DNA of 64,000 bases from Lysobacter enzymogenes (GCF_023617245.1 NZ_CP067396.1:186001-250000), one strand, 5' to 3'; shown: positions 52,193-61,784, numbered from the stretch's first letter. A program made the numbers and translations. The notes: a model not told the origin generated them from the sequence alone.

Positions 52193-52334
52193 GCCTCAGC
52201 GTCCCTCGCGCCGCGGCCCGGCGGCGTGAAGCCGCGCGGGGCTGCTAGGGTATGTCGCCGCGCGCCGCCGCCGCAGTCGCGCGGCGGGTCGTTCGTTTCG
52301 TCCGTTCTTGAACCGGGTTGCGCACTCAATCGCC

Positions 52335-52862
52335 ATGCCGACATTGCCCTTGCTGCGTTCTGCCGTTCGCCTGTGCCTCATCGCCGCCTGCGCGCCGCTG
52401 GCCGGGCTGGCCCAAGCCGCCGCGCCGGCCGCGAAGCCGGCGGCGGCTGCTGCGCCGGCCGCCGCTGCGCAGCCGCCGTCGCTGTTCCTCGAATTTGTCG
52501 CGATCGTGCTGCCGGTGGCGGTGGTGCTCGGCGGCCTGGTCGCGGTGCTGTACTTCCTGCGCAAGCGCCACGGCCTGACCGCGCGCGATGCGCCGCTGAC
52601 GGTGCTGCAGGTGCTGCCGATCGGCCCGCGCGAGCGGATCGTGGTGCTGCGCACCCGCAGCGGCCGCGCGCTCGCGGTCGGCGTGGCCGGGCAATCGCTG
52701 AACCTGATCGCCGAACTGGATCCGGCCGACATCGCACCGGCGGCGGCCGCGCTGGGCGCTGCCGCGCCGGCCGCTGCCGAGCAGACCGTTGCATCGGCAA
52801 CCGTCGCCGCGACCGCGGTTCCCGCCTCGCCCGCGACCTCCCCCGCGGAGCGCGAATCGTGA
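52335..52862 (+). CDS. FliO-like membrane protein in the injectisome locus
   Basis: A 175-residue protein with a signal-like N-terminus (residues 1-27), an Ala/Pro-rich linker, one membrane segment (FLEFVAIVLPVAVVLGGLVAVLYFL) and a short cytoplasmic domain LTVLQVLPIGPRERIVVLRTRSGRALAVGVAGQSLNLIAEL, the pattern of flagellar FliO. The C-terminus is again Ala-rich. FliO helps assemble the FliP (SctR) ring in flagella but is not a usual injectisome part. Its place before sctV suggests it serves this system's SctR. Confidence 0.78.
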   Translation: MPTLPLLRSAVRLCLIAACAPLAGLAQAAAPAAKPAAAAAPAAAAQPPSLFLEFVAIVLPVAVVLGGLVAVLYFLRKRHGLTARDAPLTVLQVLPIGPRERIVVLRTRSGRALAVGVAGQSLNLIAELDPADIAPAAAALGAAAPAAAEQTVASATVAATAVPASPATSPAERES

Positions 52863-53259
52863 GCGTTTCGCGCTTACGTTAGACGAATGCGTCGGTGCAA
52901 TTGCGCACGAGTTCACAAAAACAACGACGAATGCGGGCGAAATTTAGCGCCGGGGAATGAAGAACGCGTGAGTTCATGCGCGCCGCGCGCGGAACCGGCT
53001 CGTTCACACAAGAGATGACAAATTGCACTTAGTATCGGCCGTCCGGACCGGCATCGTGTCGAGGACAGCGCCATGCGTAGGTGCTCAGGGATACATGGCA
53101 AAGCAGTGACGGCCTTCGACGTTTCATACTGCCTAGCCGATCACATGGCCGCTGCGCGCGGATCGCTTGCGCGACGCGGGGCGGTCGCCGCCGCGCCGGC
53201 CCCGGCCGGGCGCGAACCCGCGGGGAGCGGGATTTCCTAAGGGTTTTCGGGGCGAACGA
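52863..53259. other. Intergenic region upstream of sctV, no gene recognised
   Basis: About 400 bases with clearly lower GC around 52880-53080, probably the sctV promoter. The word GTTCAC or GTTCA recurs around 52910, 52972 and 53002. No convincing coding frame or terminator was found. Confidence 0.55.
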
Positions 53260-55323
53260 ATGCGTGGACTGCTGACTTCCTGGATGGCCACCGCCTCCGG
53301 CGCGCAACCGCGTCGGCGCGCGGGTTACAGCGACGTGGTGCTGGCCTTCGCCGCGGTCACCATCATCGGGGTGATGATCCTGCCGCTGCCGCTGGCGATC
53401 ATCGACACCCTGGTCGCGGTCAACATCGCCATCGGCTTCGGCCTGCTGCTGATCGCGCTGTACATCCCCACCCCGGTCGCGTTCTCCAGTTTCCCCAGCG
53501 TGCTGCTGCTGACCACGCTGTTCCGGCTGTCGCTGTCGATCGCCATCACCCGTTCGATCCTGCTGGAAGCCAACGGCGGCCACATCGTCGAGACCTTCGG
53601 CAGCCTGGTCGCCGGCGGCAACCTGGTGGTCGGCTTCGTGGTGTTCCTGATCATCACCGTGGTCCAGTTCATCGTCATCGCCAAGGGCGCCGAACGCGTG
53701 GCCGAGGTCGCCGCGCGCTTCACCCTGGACGCGATGCCCGGCAAGCAGCTGTCGATCGACTCGGACCTGCGCGCCGGCCTGATCGACAAGGACGAGGCCA
53801 AGCGCAAGCGCCGCCTGCTGGAAGTGGAAAGCCAGCTGCACGGCAGCCTCGACGGCGCGATGAAGTTCGTGAAGGGCGACGCCATCGCCGGCATCGTCAT
53901 CATCATCATCAACCTGCTCGGCGGCTTGGCCATCGGCGTGCTGCAGAAGGGCATGCCGCTCGCCGACGCCACCCACACCTATTCGATCCTGACCATCGGC
54001 GACGGCCTGGTCTCGCAGATCCCGGCCATCCTGGCGACGATCGCCGCGGGCCTGGTGGTGACCCGCACCGCCGGCGACGAGGACGACCGCCACCTCGGCG
54101 AGTCGATCACCCGCCAGGTCTCCGGCCAGCCGCGCGTGCTGCTGATCACCGGCTTCCTGGCGTTCGGCATGACGTTCGTGCCCGGCTTCCCCAAGCTGGT
54201 GTTCCTGATGCTGTCGGTCGTGCTGCTGGGCTTCGCCGCCTGGCGCTATCGCCACCATCACCCGGTGCTGCGGCGCGCGTTCAAGGTGCCCGAGGGCGAG
54301 CGTCCGGCCGAGGAAAAGACCGTCAACGAGGACGAGATCGCACCGCCCGCGCCGCTGCAGCTGGAGCTGGCGCCGTCGCTGGCGGCCGCGTTCGGCGAGC
54401 ACGCCGCGCGCACCCGCATCGTCGAGATCGCGCGGCGCCTGCGCGAGGAATACGGCGTGCCGCTGCCGGTGCCGGCGCTGAAGATTTCTCCCGACCTCGA
54501 CGGCGACGACGGCCTCGGCGGCTATCGCCTGACCGCGTTCGGCGCGCGCCTGGCGTTCGGCCGGCTGGCGCCGAACGCGCAGTTCCGCCCGGCCCGCGCC
54601 GGCGACGCCAACGCGCCCAAGCTGCCGGGCTTCTTCCCGCCGCTGGCCGGCGAATGGACCGGCCAGGCCGGCGCCGACATCCGCGACGGCCTGGCCACGG
54701 TGAGCGAGCACTGCCGCGCCGCGCTGGAGCGGCGCCTGGGCAGCTTCATCGGCATCCAGGAAGCCTCCAACCTGTTCGGGCGGATGCAGCGCGACTATCC
54801 CGATCTGGTCAAGGAAATGCTGCGCGTGGTCGCGCCGCAGCGCGTGGCCGACGTGCTGCGCCGGCTGGTCGAGGAAGGCGTGCCGATCCGCAACCTGCGC
54901 GATGCGTTCGAGGCGATCACCGACGTCGGCGGGCGCGAGAAGGACGTGGTCCTGCTGACCGAATACGTGCGCGTCGCGCTCAAGCGCGAAATCGCCGACC
55001 GCTACGCCGACGGCGAACGCACCATGCAGGTGCTGCTGATCCATCCGGAACTCGAAGACCGCCTGCGCCAGTCGGTGCGCGTGGCCGGCGGCGCGACCCA
55101 GCTGGCGATCTCGCCGGAACTGGCCGGGCGCCTGGGCGCGGAGGTGCGCTCGCACCTGGCGCGACAGGGCGAAGGCATAAAGCCGGTGCTGCTGTGTTCA
55201 CTGGACGTTCGCCGCCACCTGCGCAAGCTGCTGGAGATCGATTTCTTCGAACTGCCGGTGTTGTCCTACCAGGAACTCGCGCCCGATCTGCGGATCGTGC
55301 AGGCAGGCCAGGTCAACGCCTGA
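53260..55323 (+). CDS. sctV: Type III secretion export gate protein SctV
   Basis: A 687-residue core export protein forming a nonameric ring. Eight N-terminal membrane helices contain the family signature FRLSLSIAITRSILL and the cytoplasmic FHIPEP loop region LSIDSDLRAGLIDKDEAKRKRRLLEVESQLHGSLDGAMKFVKGDA. The large C-terminal cytoplasmic domain ends RIVQAGQVNA. The ATG at 53260 is chosen since the membrane domain starts soon after; the frame opens further upstream without homology. First of a long plus-strand operon of structural genes. Confidence 0.96.
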   Translation: MRGLLTSWMATASGAQPRRRAGYSDVVLAFAAVTIIGVMILPLPLAIIDTLVAVNIAIGFGLLLIALYIPTPVAFSSFPSVLLLTTLFRLSLSIAITRSILLEANGGHIVETFGSLVAGGNLVVGFVVFLIITVVQFIVIAKGAERVAEVAARFTLDAMPGKQLSIDSDLRAGLIDKDEAKRKRRLLEVESQLHGSLDGAMKFVKGDAIAGIVIIIINLLGGLAIGVLQKGMPLADATHTYSILTIGDGLVSQIPAILATIAAGLVVTRTAGDEDDRHLGESITRQVSGQPRVLLITGFLAFGMTFVPGFPKLVFLMLSVVLLGFAAWRYRHHHPVLRRAFKVPEGERPAEEKTVNEDEIAPPAPLQLELAPSLAAAFGEHAARTRIVEIARRLREEYGVPLPVPALKISPDLDGDDGLGGYRLTAFGARLAFGRLAPNAQFRPARAGDANAPKLPGFFPPLAGEWTGQAGADIRDGLATVSEHCRAALERRLGSFIGIQEASNLFGRMQRDYPDLVKEMLRVVAPQRVADVLRRLVEEGVPIRNLRDAFEAITDVGGREKDVVLLTEYVRVALKREIADRYADGERTMQVLLIHPELEDRLRQSVRVAGGATQLAISPELAGRLGAEVRSHLARQGEGIKPVLLCSLDVRRHLRKLLEIDFFELPVLSYQELAPDLRIVQAGQVNA

Positions 55324-55328
55324 GGAGA

Positions 55329-55436
55329 ATGAGCATGCACAGCGCGGAGCGCGTCCTTTCCCCCATTCATCGGCCGATCGGCCCGCGCGTATCGCGCGTC
55401 CCGGCCGCGCGCCCCGCCTTCGGCGGCGGCGTCTGA
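55329..55436 (+). CDS. Possible micro-ORF between sctV and sctD
   Basis: A 35-codon frame starting 6 bases after sctV, with AGGAG placed well for its second ATG (55335). The product (MHSAERVLSPIHRPIGPRVS...) resembles nothing known. It may only be a leader that keeps ribosomes on the message up to sctD, 15 bases later. Confidence 0.3.
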   Translation: MSMHSAERVLSPIHRPIGPRVSRVPAARPAFGGGV

Positions 55437-55451
55437 ACAGGAGTCATCGCG

Positions 55452-56888
55452 ATGATGTCCCACGATCCACATTCCACGCCTGAGGGCGCCTTTGAGGCGG
55501 GCGAGCCGCGCGCCGCCGAAGCGCCGTCGTCGCCGCCGCGCGCCGGCGACGGCATCCGCGCCGCCGCGCCGGCGGTCAGCGTGCTGCGCATCGTCTCCGG
55601 CCTGCACACCGGCGGCAGCCGTCCGCTGTCGGCGCAGGAAACGGTGCTGATCGGCAGCAGCGGCGATTGCGACATCGTCCTGTCCGATCCCAACGTCGCC
55701 CCGCGCCACGCGTTCCTGACCCGCATGGGCGGCACGGTCTCGCTGCGCGCGCTCGACGCGCCGCTGCGGATCGAAGGCCAGACCCTGAATCCCGGCGATC
55801 CGGCCGAGCTGGGCCCGATGCAGCGGGTCGACCTCGGCGGCGCCTCGTTCGCGGTCGGCGCGGCCGAGGACCCGGGCTGGGCGACGATGCTGCCCAACCT
55901 CGCCGACGCCGTGCGTCCGGCCAAGACCTCGATGCGCCACCTGCCGCTGATCGCCGGCCTCGCCGCGCTGTCGCTGGTGTCGGTGGCGATCGCCGCGGCG
56001 GTGATGCCGGGCTTCGAGAAGAAGCCATCGCCGCTGGAACTGGCGCAGCCGCTGATCAAGGAATTCTCGATCGCCGGCGGCCGCCTGAGCGAAAGCCCGG
56101 ACGGCACCCTGGTGCTGTCGGGCACGGTCAAGGACGCGGCCACGCGCGAGACGATCCGCAAGCGCCTGGCCAGCGATGAAGTCGAGGCGCGGCTGGAGCT
56201 GCGCACCGGCGACGACATCGCCGCCGACGTGCGCGAAGTGCTGCGCAGCCAGGGCCTGGCGGTGCAGACCCGTTACCTGGGCAACGGCGATGTCGAGGTC
56301 AGCGGCCGCTTCGCCGATCCGGCGCAGTTCCAGCGCGCGATCGCCTCGCGCGCGATGCAGGACGTCAACGGCGTGCGCCGGGTGGTCCCGCGCAACCTCG
56401 ACGAGAGCCACGCGCCGGCGGGCCCGGCGGTCGCCACGGCCGAGCCGGCCAAGCCCGCCGCGCCGGTGCCGCCGACCCGGATCGTCAAGATCGTGCGCGG
56501 CGACAGCCCGCACGTGACCGACATCGACGGCACCGACTACGCGGTCGGCGACACCTTGCCCGACGGGCGCGACCTGATCGCGATCGGCGACAAGGCCTGG
56601 GCGCTGAACAAGACCACCGGCGTGAGCGAGCAGATCAAGGCGCAACCGCTGACGGCCGAGGAACTGGCCCTCGCCAGCGGCGCGGCGCCGGCCGCGGATG
56701 CCGCGGCCACGGCGGCCGCGCCCGCGGGTTCGGCGCCGGCCCCGGCTCCGGCCGCGCCGCAGGCGGCCAATGCCGCCGCGCCGAGCGCCGCCAAGCCGAC
56801 TACCGCCGCGCCGACTGCCGCGAAGCCGCCGGCGAGCGCGCGCCCGACCGTCGCCGAAGCGCCGCCGCGGCCGGGGAGTCGACAATGA
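55452..56888 (+). CDS. sctD: Type III secretion inner-membrane ring protein SctD
   Basis: A 478-residue protein of the outer inner-membrane ring. A disordered N-terminal 40 residues is followed by a cytoplasmic FHA-like domain (42-136, VLIGSSGDCDIVLSDPNVAPRHAFL), one membrane helix (about 163-185) and periplasmic BON/ring-building repeats (LSGTVKDAATRETIRKRL, VEVSGRFADPAQFQRAI). The C-terminal ~70 residues are Ala/Pro-rich, like the insertion in SctR. Start behind CAGGAG. Confidence 0.9.
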   Translation: MMSHDPHSTPEGAFEAGEPRAAEAPSSPPRAGDGIRAAAPAVSVLRIVSGLHTGGSRPLSAQETVLIGSSGDCDIVLSDPNVAPRHAFLTRMGGTVSLRALDAPLRIEGQTLNPGDPAELGPMQRVDLGGASFAVGAAEDPGWATMLPNLADAVRPAKTSMRHLPLIAGLAALSLVSVAIAAAVMPGFEKKPSPLELAQPLIKEFSIAGGRLSESPDGTLVLSGTVKDAATRETIRKRLASDEVEARLELRTGDDIAADVREVLRSQGLAVQTRYLGNGDVEVSGRFADPAQFQRAIASRAMQDVNGVRRVVPRNLDESHAPAGPAVATAEPAKPAAPVPPTRIVKIVRGDSPHVTDIDGTDYAVGDTLPDGRDLIAIGDKAWALNKTTGVSEQIKAQPLTAEELALASGAAPAADAAATAAAPAGSAPAPAPAAPQAANAAAPSAAKPTTAAPTAAKPPASARPTVAEAPPRPGSRQ

Positions 56889-56895
56889 ACAGGGC

Positions 56896-56919
56896 GACCC
56901 CAGGGTCAGCACTAGCTGG
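56896..56919 (+). promoter_or_regulatory. Composite palindromic element upstream of the glycine-rich secreted-type gene
   Basis: GACCCCAGGGTC (arms GACCC/GGGTC) is followed after three bases by ACTAGCTGG. The same composite (GACCC-N2-GGGTCA then CTAGCT) occurs at 63637-63662 upstream of a related gene, at a similar distance (167 and 180 bases from element end to start codon). Candidate activator site. Confidence 0.55.
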
Positions 56920-57085
56920 TTTCACCCGCGCGGCGCCGATCTAATCCAACCTCGGCACCTTGCACCCATCGCCCGCTGAGACCTGAGTAACTGCGATAGG
57001 CGTCAAGTTTCGCGACAAGTTTTCGGTGCCATCCGTTGTTCCACGCCATTGCGCGGCCTGGCCGCAAACGAGCAGGAGAGACGTC

Positions 57086-57481
<396 letters not shown>

Positions 57482-57642
57482 CCGGCGCGCGGCCCGACGT
57501 CTGCCGCCTGCCGTCGCGGCGCCCGGAACCCCGTGTCCGGGCGCCCGCGGCCTTCGCGGCGGCGCTGGCGTCGTAAGCCGGGCCAGGCCCGCATGCGTAC
57601 CGACCCAACGCTGTCGAACCTACCGTTGCAGGAGACAGGTTC

Positions 57643-58059
57643 ATGATCGAAGCCATTCAAGTCGCGGCCGAAGCCGCGCAACCGGCCGCCGCTTCGCCGG
57701 CGCAGTCGCCGCAGGCCTCCGCCTACGACATCCGCGAGTTCGCCGCTGCGTTCGACCGCGGTTCGGCGCCGGGTGCCGCCGGTGGGGTGCAGGCCGGCGG
57801 CGTCGCCCAGGCCGGCGCGGCCGAACCGTCGCAGGGCACCCGCGCGGTGCTGGCGGCGCTGGACAACCTCAACGGCGGCGCCGAGAGCATCGGCCAGGCC
57901 AGCCAGAGCATTTCGGCCAACGCCGCCGAACTGACCCCGGGCGAGATGATCCAGATGACCATGAAGTGCCACCAGTTCATGTTCACCTCGCAGCTGACCT
58001 CGAACGTCGCCAACCGCACGTCCGACGGCATCCAGCAGCTGTTCCGCCAGCAGTCGTAA
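57643..58059 (+). CDS. sctI: Type III secretion inner-rod protein SctI
   Basis: A 138-residue protein. The N-terminal ~75 residues are Ala/Gln/Pro-rich and disordered. The C-terminal half has the SctI/YscI pattern: LTPGEMIQMTMKCHQFMFTSQLTSNVANRTSDGIQQLFRQQS, which forms the rod helix at the base of the needle. Start has AGGAGA. Lies directly before sctJ, as in most injectisome loci. Confidence 0.85.
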   Translation: MIEAIQVAAEAAQPAAASPAQSPQASAYDIREFAAAFDRGSAPGAAGGVQAGGVAQAGAAEPSQGTRAVLAALDNLNGGAESIGQASQSISANAAELTPGEMIQMTMKCHQFMFTSQLTSNVANRTSDGIQQLFRQQS

Positions 58060-58091
58060 CAACGCAAGGCACATCACAACACGGGGGATGC

Positions 58092-58937
58092 ATGGGTAGG
58101 GCGTCAGGCGTCAACGCAGCCGGCTTCAAAGCGACCTGTTTCAAGGCGGCCGGCTTCAAGGCGGGAAGGATTCTGGCGGCCCTGCTGGCCTGCCTGCTGA
58201 TCGTGGGGTGTACGCGCACGCCGCTGTACAGCCAGCTCGACGAGCAGCAGGCCAACGAACTGATGGCGGCGTTGCTCGATGCGGGCATTCCCGCCGAGAA
58301 GGACCCCTCGCCGAGCAAGACCGGCTGGGAGGTCATGGTCAACCGCGGCGACATTCCCTACGCGATGCAGGTGCTCAATTCGCGCGGCCTGCCGCGCGCG
58401 CAGTACCGCTCGCTCGGCGAGGTGTTCAAGAAGGAGGGCTTCGCCTCCTCGGCGCTGGAAGAGAAGGCGCGCTACCTCTACGGCCTGTCGCAGGAACTCT
58501 CGCGCACCCTGACCCGGATCGACGGCGTGGTCGAGGCGCGCGTGCACATCGCCCTGCCCGACCGCGATCCGCTCGGCGGCAACGTCCAGGATTCCTCGGC
58601 CTCGGTGCTGATCTTCGAACGCCCCGGCCAGAGCCTGCGCGACCGCGAGACCGACATCAAGGTGTTCGTCAAGGACAGCGTCGAGGGCCTGGACGACGTC
58701 AACAAGGTCACGGTGAAGTTCTTCACCGTGCAGTCGCCGCCGAAGGTGCATCAGGCCGCCGGCCCGCTCAACGCGGTGATCGGCTCGATCGACCTGAGCG
58801 CGGTGATCATCGGCGCCGGCGTGCTGGTGCTGCTGGCGATCGCGGCGTTCTTCTTCGGCCGCCTGCGTTCGCGCTTCTTCCCGCCGTCGCAGCCGCCGCC
58901 GCAGAGCAACGCCCGCGGCGGAGTGTGGAACGGATGA
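58092..58937 (+). CDS. sctJ: Type III secretion inner-membrane ring lipoprotein SctJ
   Basis: A 281-residue lipoprotein forming the inner ring. The lipobox is LLIVGC followed by TRTPLYSQLDEQQANELMAALLDAGIPAEK, the family signature; EARVHIALPDRD and a C-terminal membrane helix (about 235-257) are also typical. The 30 residues before the lipobox are unusual, with a repeated FKA unit (GFKATCFKAAGFKAG). The ATG at 58092 has GGGGG upstream. Its stop overlaps the next start (ATGA). Confidence 0.94.
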   Translation: MGRASGVNAAGFKATCFKAAGFKAGRILAALLACLLIVGCTRTPLYSQLDEQQANELMAALLDAGIPAEKDPSPSKTGWEVMVNRGDIPYAMQVLNSRGLPRAQYRSLGEVFKKEGFASSALEEKARYLYGLSQELSRTLTRIDGVVEARVHIALPDRDPLGGNVQDSSASVLIFERPGQSLRDRETDIKVFVKDSVEGLDDVNKVTVKFFTVQSPPKVHQAAGPLNAVIGSIDLSAVIIGAGVLVLLAIAAFFFGRLRSRFFPPSQPPPQSNARGGVWNG

Positions 58938-59581
58938 GCGCCGCGGCGCTGCGCGCGGTTCTGGCCGAGACCGATGCCAGCTGGCACGGTCTGGGCGAGG
59001 ACGAGCGCATCGCCCCGGAACTGCTGGCGGCTGGGCGCGAGAGCGCGATCGGCCGCCGCCTGCTCGGCGCCTGGCTCGCCGCCGAGGCCGCGCCGGCACT
59101 GCTGGCGCCGCAACCGGGCGCGGGCTTCGCCGCCGCCGCGCTGCGCTGGCCGCGCGCGCGGGTGGAGCGGCTGGTGCGCGACCTGGGCGCGCTGGCCTAC
59201 GCCCCGGCGATCCGCGCCGAAGTGCGGCGCGAGCCGGTGCGTCGGCTCAAGCAGGCGCTGGACAACGCCTACCTGCTCGCGCTCGACAGCCAGGTCTGGG
59301 ACGGCAAGGTGCAGAACCAGCTGGCCCTGCAACTGGGCGAGCACCTCGACCGCGCGTTGCGCGCGGCCGACGATGCGCCGCTGTACGCCTTGCTCGACCT
59401 GCGCGGACGCGCCGAACTGCGGCTGTGGGCCGAGCGCCGCGACCCCGGCCTGGCCGACTGGGCCCGCCTGCTGCTGCCGCGCCACCTGCACGACGAAGCG
59501 CCGGCGCTGGTCGCGCACCTGCCGCCGGACGTGGTCGAGCGGCTGCACACCCATCACGGCGCGCGCCCGTTGAGCGCTTGA
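58934..59581 (+). CDS. sctK: Type III secretion accessory protein SctK
   Basis: A 215-residue cytoplasmic protein in the sctJ-sctL gap, where sctK lies in Ysc- and Hrp-type loci. Weak family signals: LRWPRARVERLVRDLGALAYAPAIRAEVRREPVRRLKQAL and the C-terminal LHDEAPALVAHLPPDVV. SctK links the sorting platform to SctD. Assignment relies on position, size and composition as much as on sequence. ATGA overlap with sctJ. Confidence 0.7.
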   Translation: MSAAALRAVLAETDASWHGLGEDERIAPELLAAGRESAIGRRLLGAWLAAEAAPALLAPQPGAGFAAAALRWPRARVERLVRDLGALAYAPAIRAEVRREPVRRLKQALDNAYLLALDSQVWDGKVQNQLALQLGEHLDRALRAADDAPLYALLDLRGRAELRLWAERRDPGLADWARLLLPRHLHDEAPALVAHLPPDVVERLHTHHGARPLSA

Positions 59582-59632
59582 GCGCGCGCCTCATTTCCGT
59601 CTCTGAATTCCTGCCTCCAAACCGGAACCGCC

Positions 59633-60370
59633 ATGCCCGCCGATCCGCTCCGCCACGAAGCCCCGTCCGCCGCCGGCGCGAGCAACGTCGCCGACCTGAC
59701 GGCGCGGCGCGACCTCGGCCGCGCCGCGGGCACGGTGGCGGTGTTCGAGCGCAAGCAGTTCGAGCGCGCGCTGGCCGGCACCGTGGTGCCGGCGCAGCAG
59801 TGGAGCCAGGTGGTCGAGATGGACCAGACCCTGGCCCGGGTCAACGCGCTCTACGACCAGGCCGGCGACGAGATCCAGCAGGCGCGCGAGGCCGGCTACG
59901 CCGCCGGTTTCGCCGAGGGCCTGGCGCGCGCGCAGCAGCAGATGGCGCAGCAGTTGGCCGACCTCAACGAGCGTCGCGCGCGGGTGCTGGCCGACGCCGG
60001 CAGCCGCGTGACCGAGCTGGCCTGCGCGATCGTGGCGCGGATCTCGCCCGAATTCGACGCGCGCGCGGTGGTGCCGCCGCTGGTCATGCAGGCGGTGGAG
60101 GCCGCGCAGGCCGAACAGTTCCTGTTGATCCGCGTGCACCCCAGCGTGCGCGAGGAAGTGGCCCAGGGCCTGGGCCTGGTGCGCCAGGCGCATCCGGTGG
60201 TGGGCGTGATCGAACTGGTCGACGACGAAAGCCTCGACAAGCTCAGCTGCGTGGTGGTGTCGGAAGTCGGCGAAGTGCGCGCCGGCGTGGCCCAGCAGAT
60301 CGAGGCGATCCGGATCGCGCTGTCCGGCGCCGAATACGGTGCCGAACACGGCGCGGAGCACGGTGGATGA
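59633..60370 (+). CDS. sctL: Type III secretion ATPase stator protein SctL
   Basis: A 245-residue FliH/YscL-type protein that links the ATPase to the C-ring. It has an N-terminal linker, an Ala/Gln-rich coiled coil (about 75-130, DEIQQAREAGYAAGFAEGLARAQQQMAQQLADLNERRARVLAD) and the C-terminal domain with FLLIRVHPSVREEVAQGL and VIELVDDESLDKLSCVVVSEVGEVRAGV. Its stop overlaps a 22-codon frame that leads exactly into sctN. Confidence 0.92.
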   Translation: MPADPLRHEAPSAAGASNVADLTARRDLGRAAGTVAVFERKQFERALAGTVVPAQQWSQVVEMDQTLARVNALYDQAGDEIQQAREAGYAAGFAEGLARAQQQMAQQLADLNERRARVLADAGSRVTELACAIVARISPEFDARAVVPPLVMQAVEAAQAEQFLLIRVHPSVREEVAQGLGLVRQAHPVVGVIELVDDESLDKLSCVVVSEVGEVRAGVAQQIEAIRIALSGAEYGAEHGAEHGG

Positions 60371-60435
60371 GCCCGCGCGCGCCGCTGTCGATGGCCACCG
60401 CCGCGCGCGCCGAGACGCCGGAGCGCGCGCGATGA
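60367..60435 (+). CDS. 22-codon coupling ORF between sctL and sctN
   Basis: This frame begins with an ATG overlapping the sctL stop (GATGA) and ends with a TGA overlapping the sctN start (ATGA). The peptide would be MSPRAPLSMATAARAETPER plus two residues. It probably has no function of its own but carries ribosomes from sctL to sctN. Confidence 0.45.
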   Translation: MSPRAPLSMATAARAETPERAR

Positions 60436-61784
60436 GCAGCCTGCCGCGCACCGTATTGCAGCCGGCGCCCGCGCCGGTGCAGATCGATCCGTTGATCGCC
60501 GCACTCGCGCGCGTGCCCAGCGTGGTGCGCGTGGGCAAGGTCGCCGAGGCCTACGGCACGATGATCCGCGCCACCGGCCTGAAGGCGATGATCGGCGAGC
60601 TGTGCGAACTGCGCAGCCCGCGCGACCGTAGTTTCCGCCTCGCCGCCGAAGTGGTCGGCGTGTCGCGCCAGTACACCCTGCTGACGCCGCTGGGCGCGCT
60701 CGACGGCGTCGCCCACGACACCGAGGTGATCGCCACCGGCCGCCAGGCCTCGGTGCGCTGCGGCGAGGGTCTGCTCGGCCGCATCCTCGACGCCAACGGC
60801 GACGCCATCGACGGCCGCGGCGGCTTCGGCCCGACCGTGCAGATGCCGATCTACGCCGCCTCGCCCAATCCGCTCGCGCGGCAATTGATCGACCGCCCGT
60901 TCGCCACCGGCGTGCGCGCGCTAGACACCGTCATCACCGCCGGCGTCGGCCAGCGCCTGGGCATCTTCGCCGTCGCCGGCGGCGGCAAGAGCACCTTGCT
61001 CGGCATGCTCGCGCGCGGCGGCGACGCCGACGTCAACGTGATCGCCCTGGTCGGCGAGCGCGGCCGCGAGGTCAACGAGTTCATCCACGACAATCTCGGC
61101 GAGGAAGGGCTCAAGAAATCGATCATCGTGGTCGCCACCTCCGACCGCCCGGCGCTGGAGCGCAGCCGCGCCGCCTGGGTCGCCACCGCCATCGCCGAAT
61201 ACTTCCGCGACCGCGGCAAGCGGGTGATGCTGCTGGTGGATTCGGTCACCCGCTTCGCCCGCGCGCTGCGCGACGTCGGCCTCGCCATCGGCGAGCCGCC
61301 GGCGCGGCGCGGCTTCCCGCCGTCGGTGTTCAGCCAGATGCCGCGCCTGTTCGAGCGCGCCGGCAACAACGACAAGGGCTCGATCACCGCGTTCTACACC
61401 GTGCTGATGGAAGGCGAGGACGGCGACGACCCGGTCGCCGAGGAAGTGCGTTCGATCCTCGACGGCCACATCGTGCTCTCGCGCAAGCTCGCCGCCGCCT
61501 ACCACTACCCGGCCATCGACGTGCTGGTGAGCCTGAGCCGGACCATGCCGCGCGTGGCCGACGAAGCGCACCAGCGCGCCGCCGGCCAGCTGCGCAAGTA
61601 CCTGGCCAAGCACCAGGACATCGAGCTGTTGCTGCAACTGGGCGAGTACAAGCGCGGGAGCGACGCCGACGCCGACATCGCGATCGAGAAGATCGAGCCG
61701 ATCCGCAAGCTGCTCAAGCAATCGTCCAACGATCTGGCCGATTACAAGCAATCCATCGACGCGCTGCGCAGGTTGTTCGGATGA
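60432..61784 (+). CDS. sctN: Type III secretion ATPase SctN
   Basis: A 450-residue hexameric ATPase that unfolds substrates and releases chaperones. The Walker A region is FAVAGGGKSTLLGML (K186), Walker B is VMLLVDSVTRFARALRD, and ALVGERGREVNEFI and LSRKLAAAYHYPAIDVLVSLSRTM are typical of the SctN/FliI family. The N-terminal beta-barrel domain ends near residue 95. Start ATG overlaps the coupling frame stop; its stop overlaps the sctO start. Confidence 0.97.
   Translation: MSSLPRTVLQPAPAPVQIDPLIAALARVPSVVRVGKVAEAYGTMIRATGLKAMIGELCELRSPRDRSFRLAAEVVGVSRQYTLLTPLGALDGVAHDTEVIATGRQASVRCGEGLLGRILDANGDAIDGRGGFGPTVQMPIYAASPNPLARQLIDRPFATGVRALDTVITAGVGQRLGIFAVAGGGKSTLLGMLARGGDADVNVIALVGERGREVNEFIHDNLGEEGLKKSIIVVATSDRPALERSRAAWVATAIAEYFRDRGKRVMLLVDSVTRFARALRDVGLAIGEPPARRGFPPSVFSQMPRLFERAGNNDKGSITAFYTVLMEGEDGDDPVAEEVRSILDGHIVLSRKLAAAYHYPAIDVLVSLSRTMPRVADEAHQRAAGQLRKYLAKHQDIELLLQLGEYKRGSDADADIAIEKIEPIRKLLKQSSNDLADYKQSIDALRRLFG

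Noticed and set aside
60967..61030. SctN Walker A variant (AVAGGGKST) as a sign of an inactive ATPase
   Set aside because: The essential GKST and Walker B residues are present, and residues at these other loop positions vary among active homologues.
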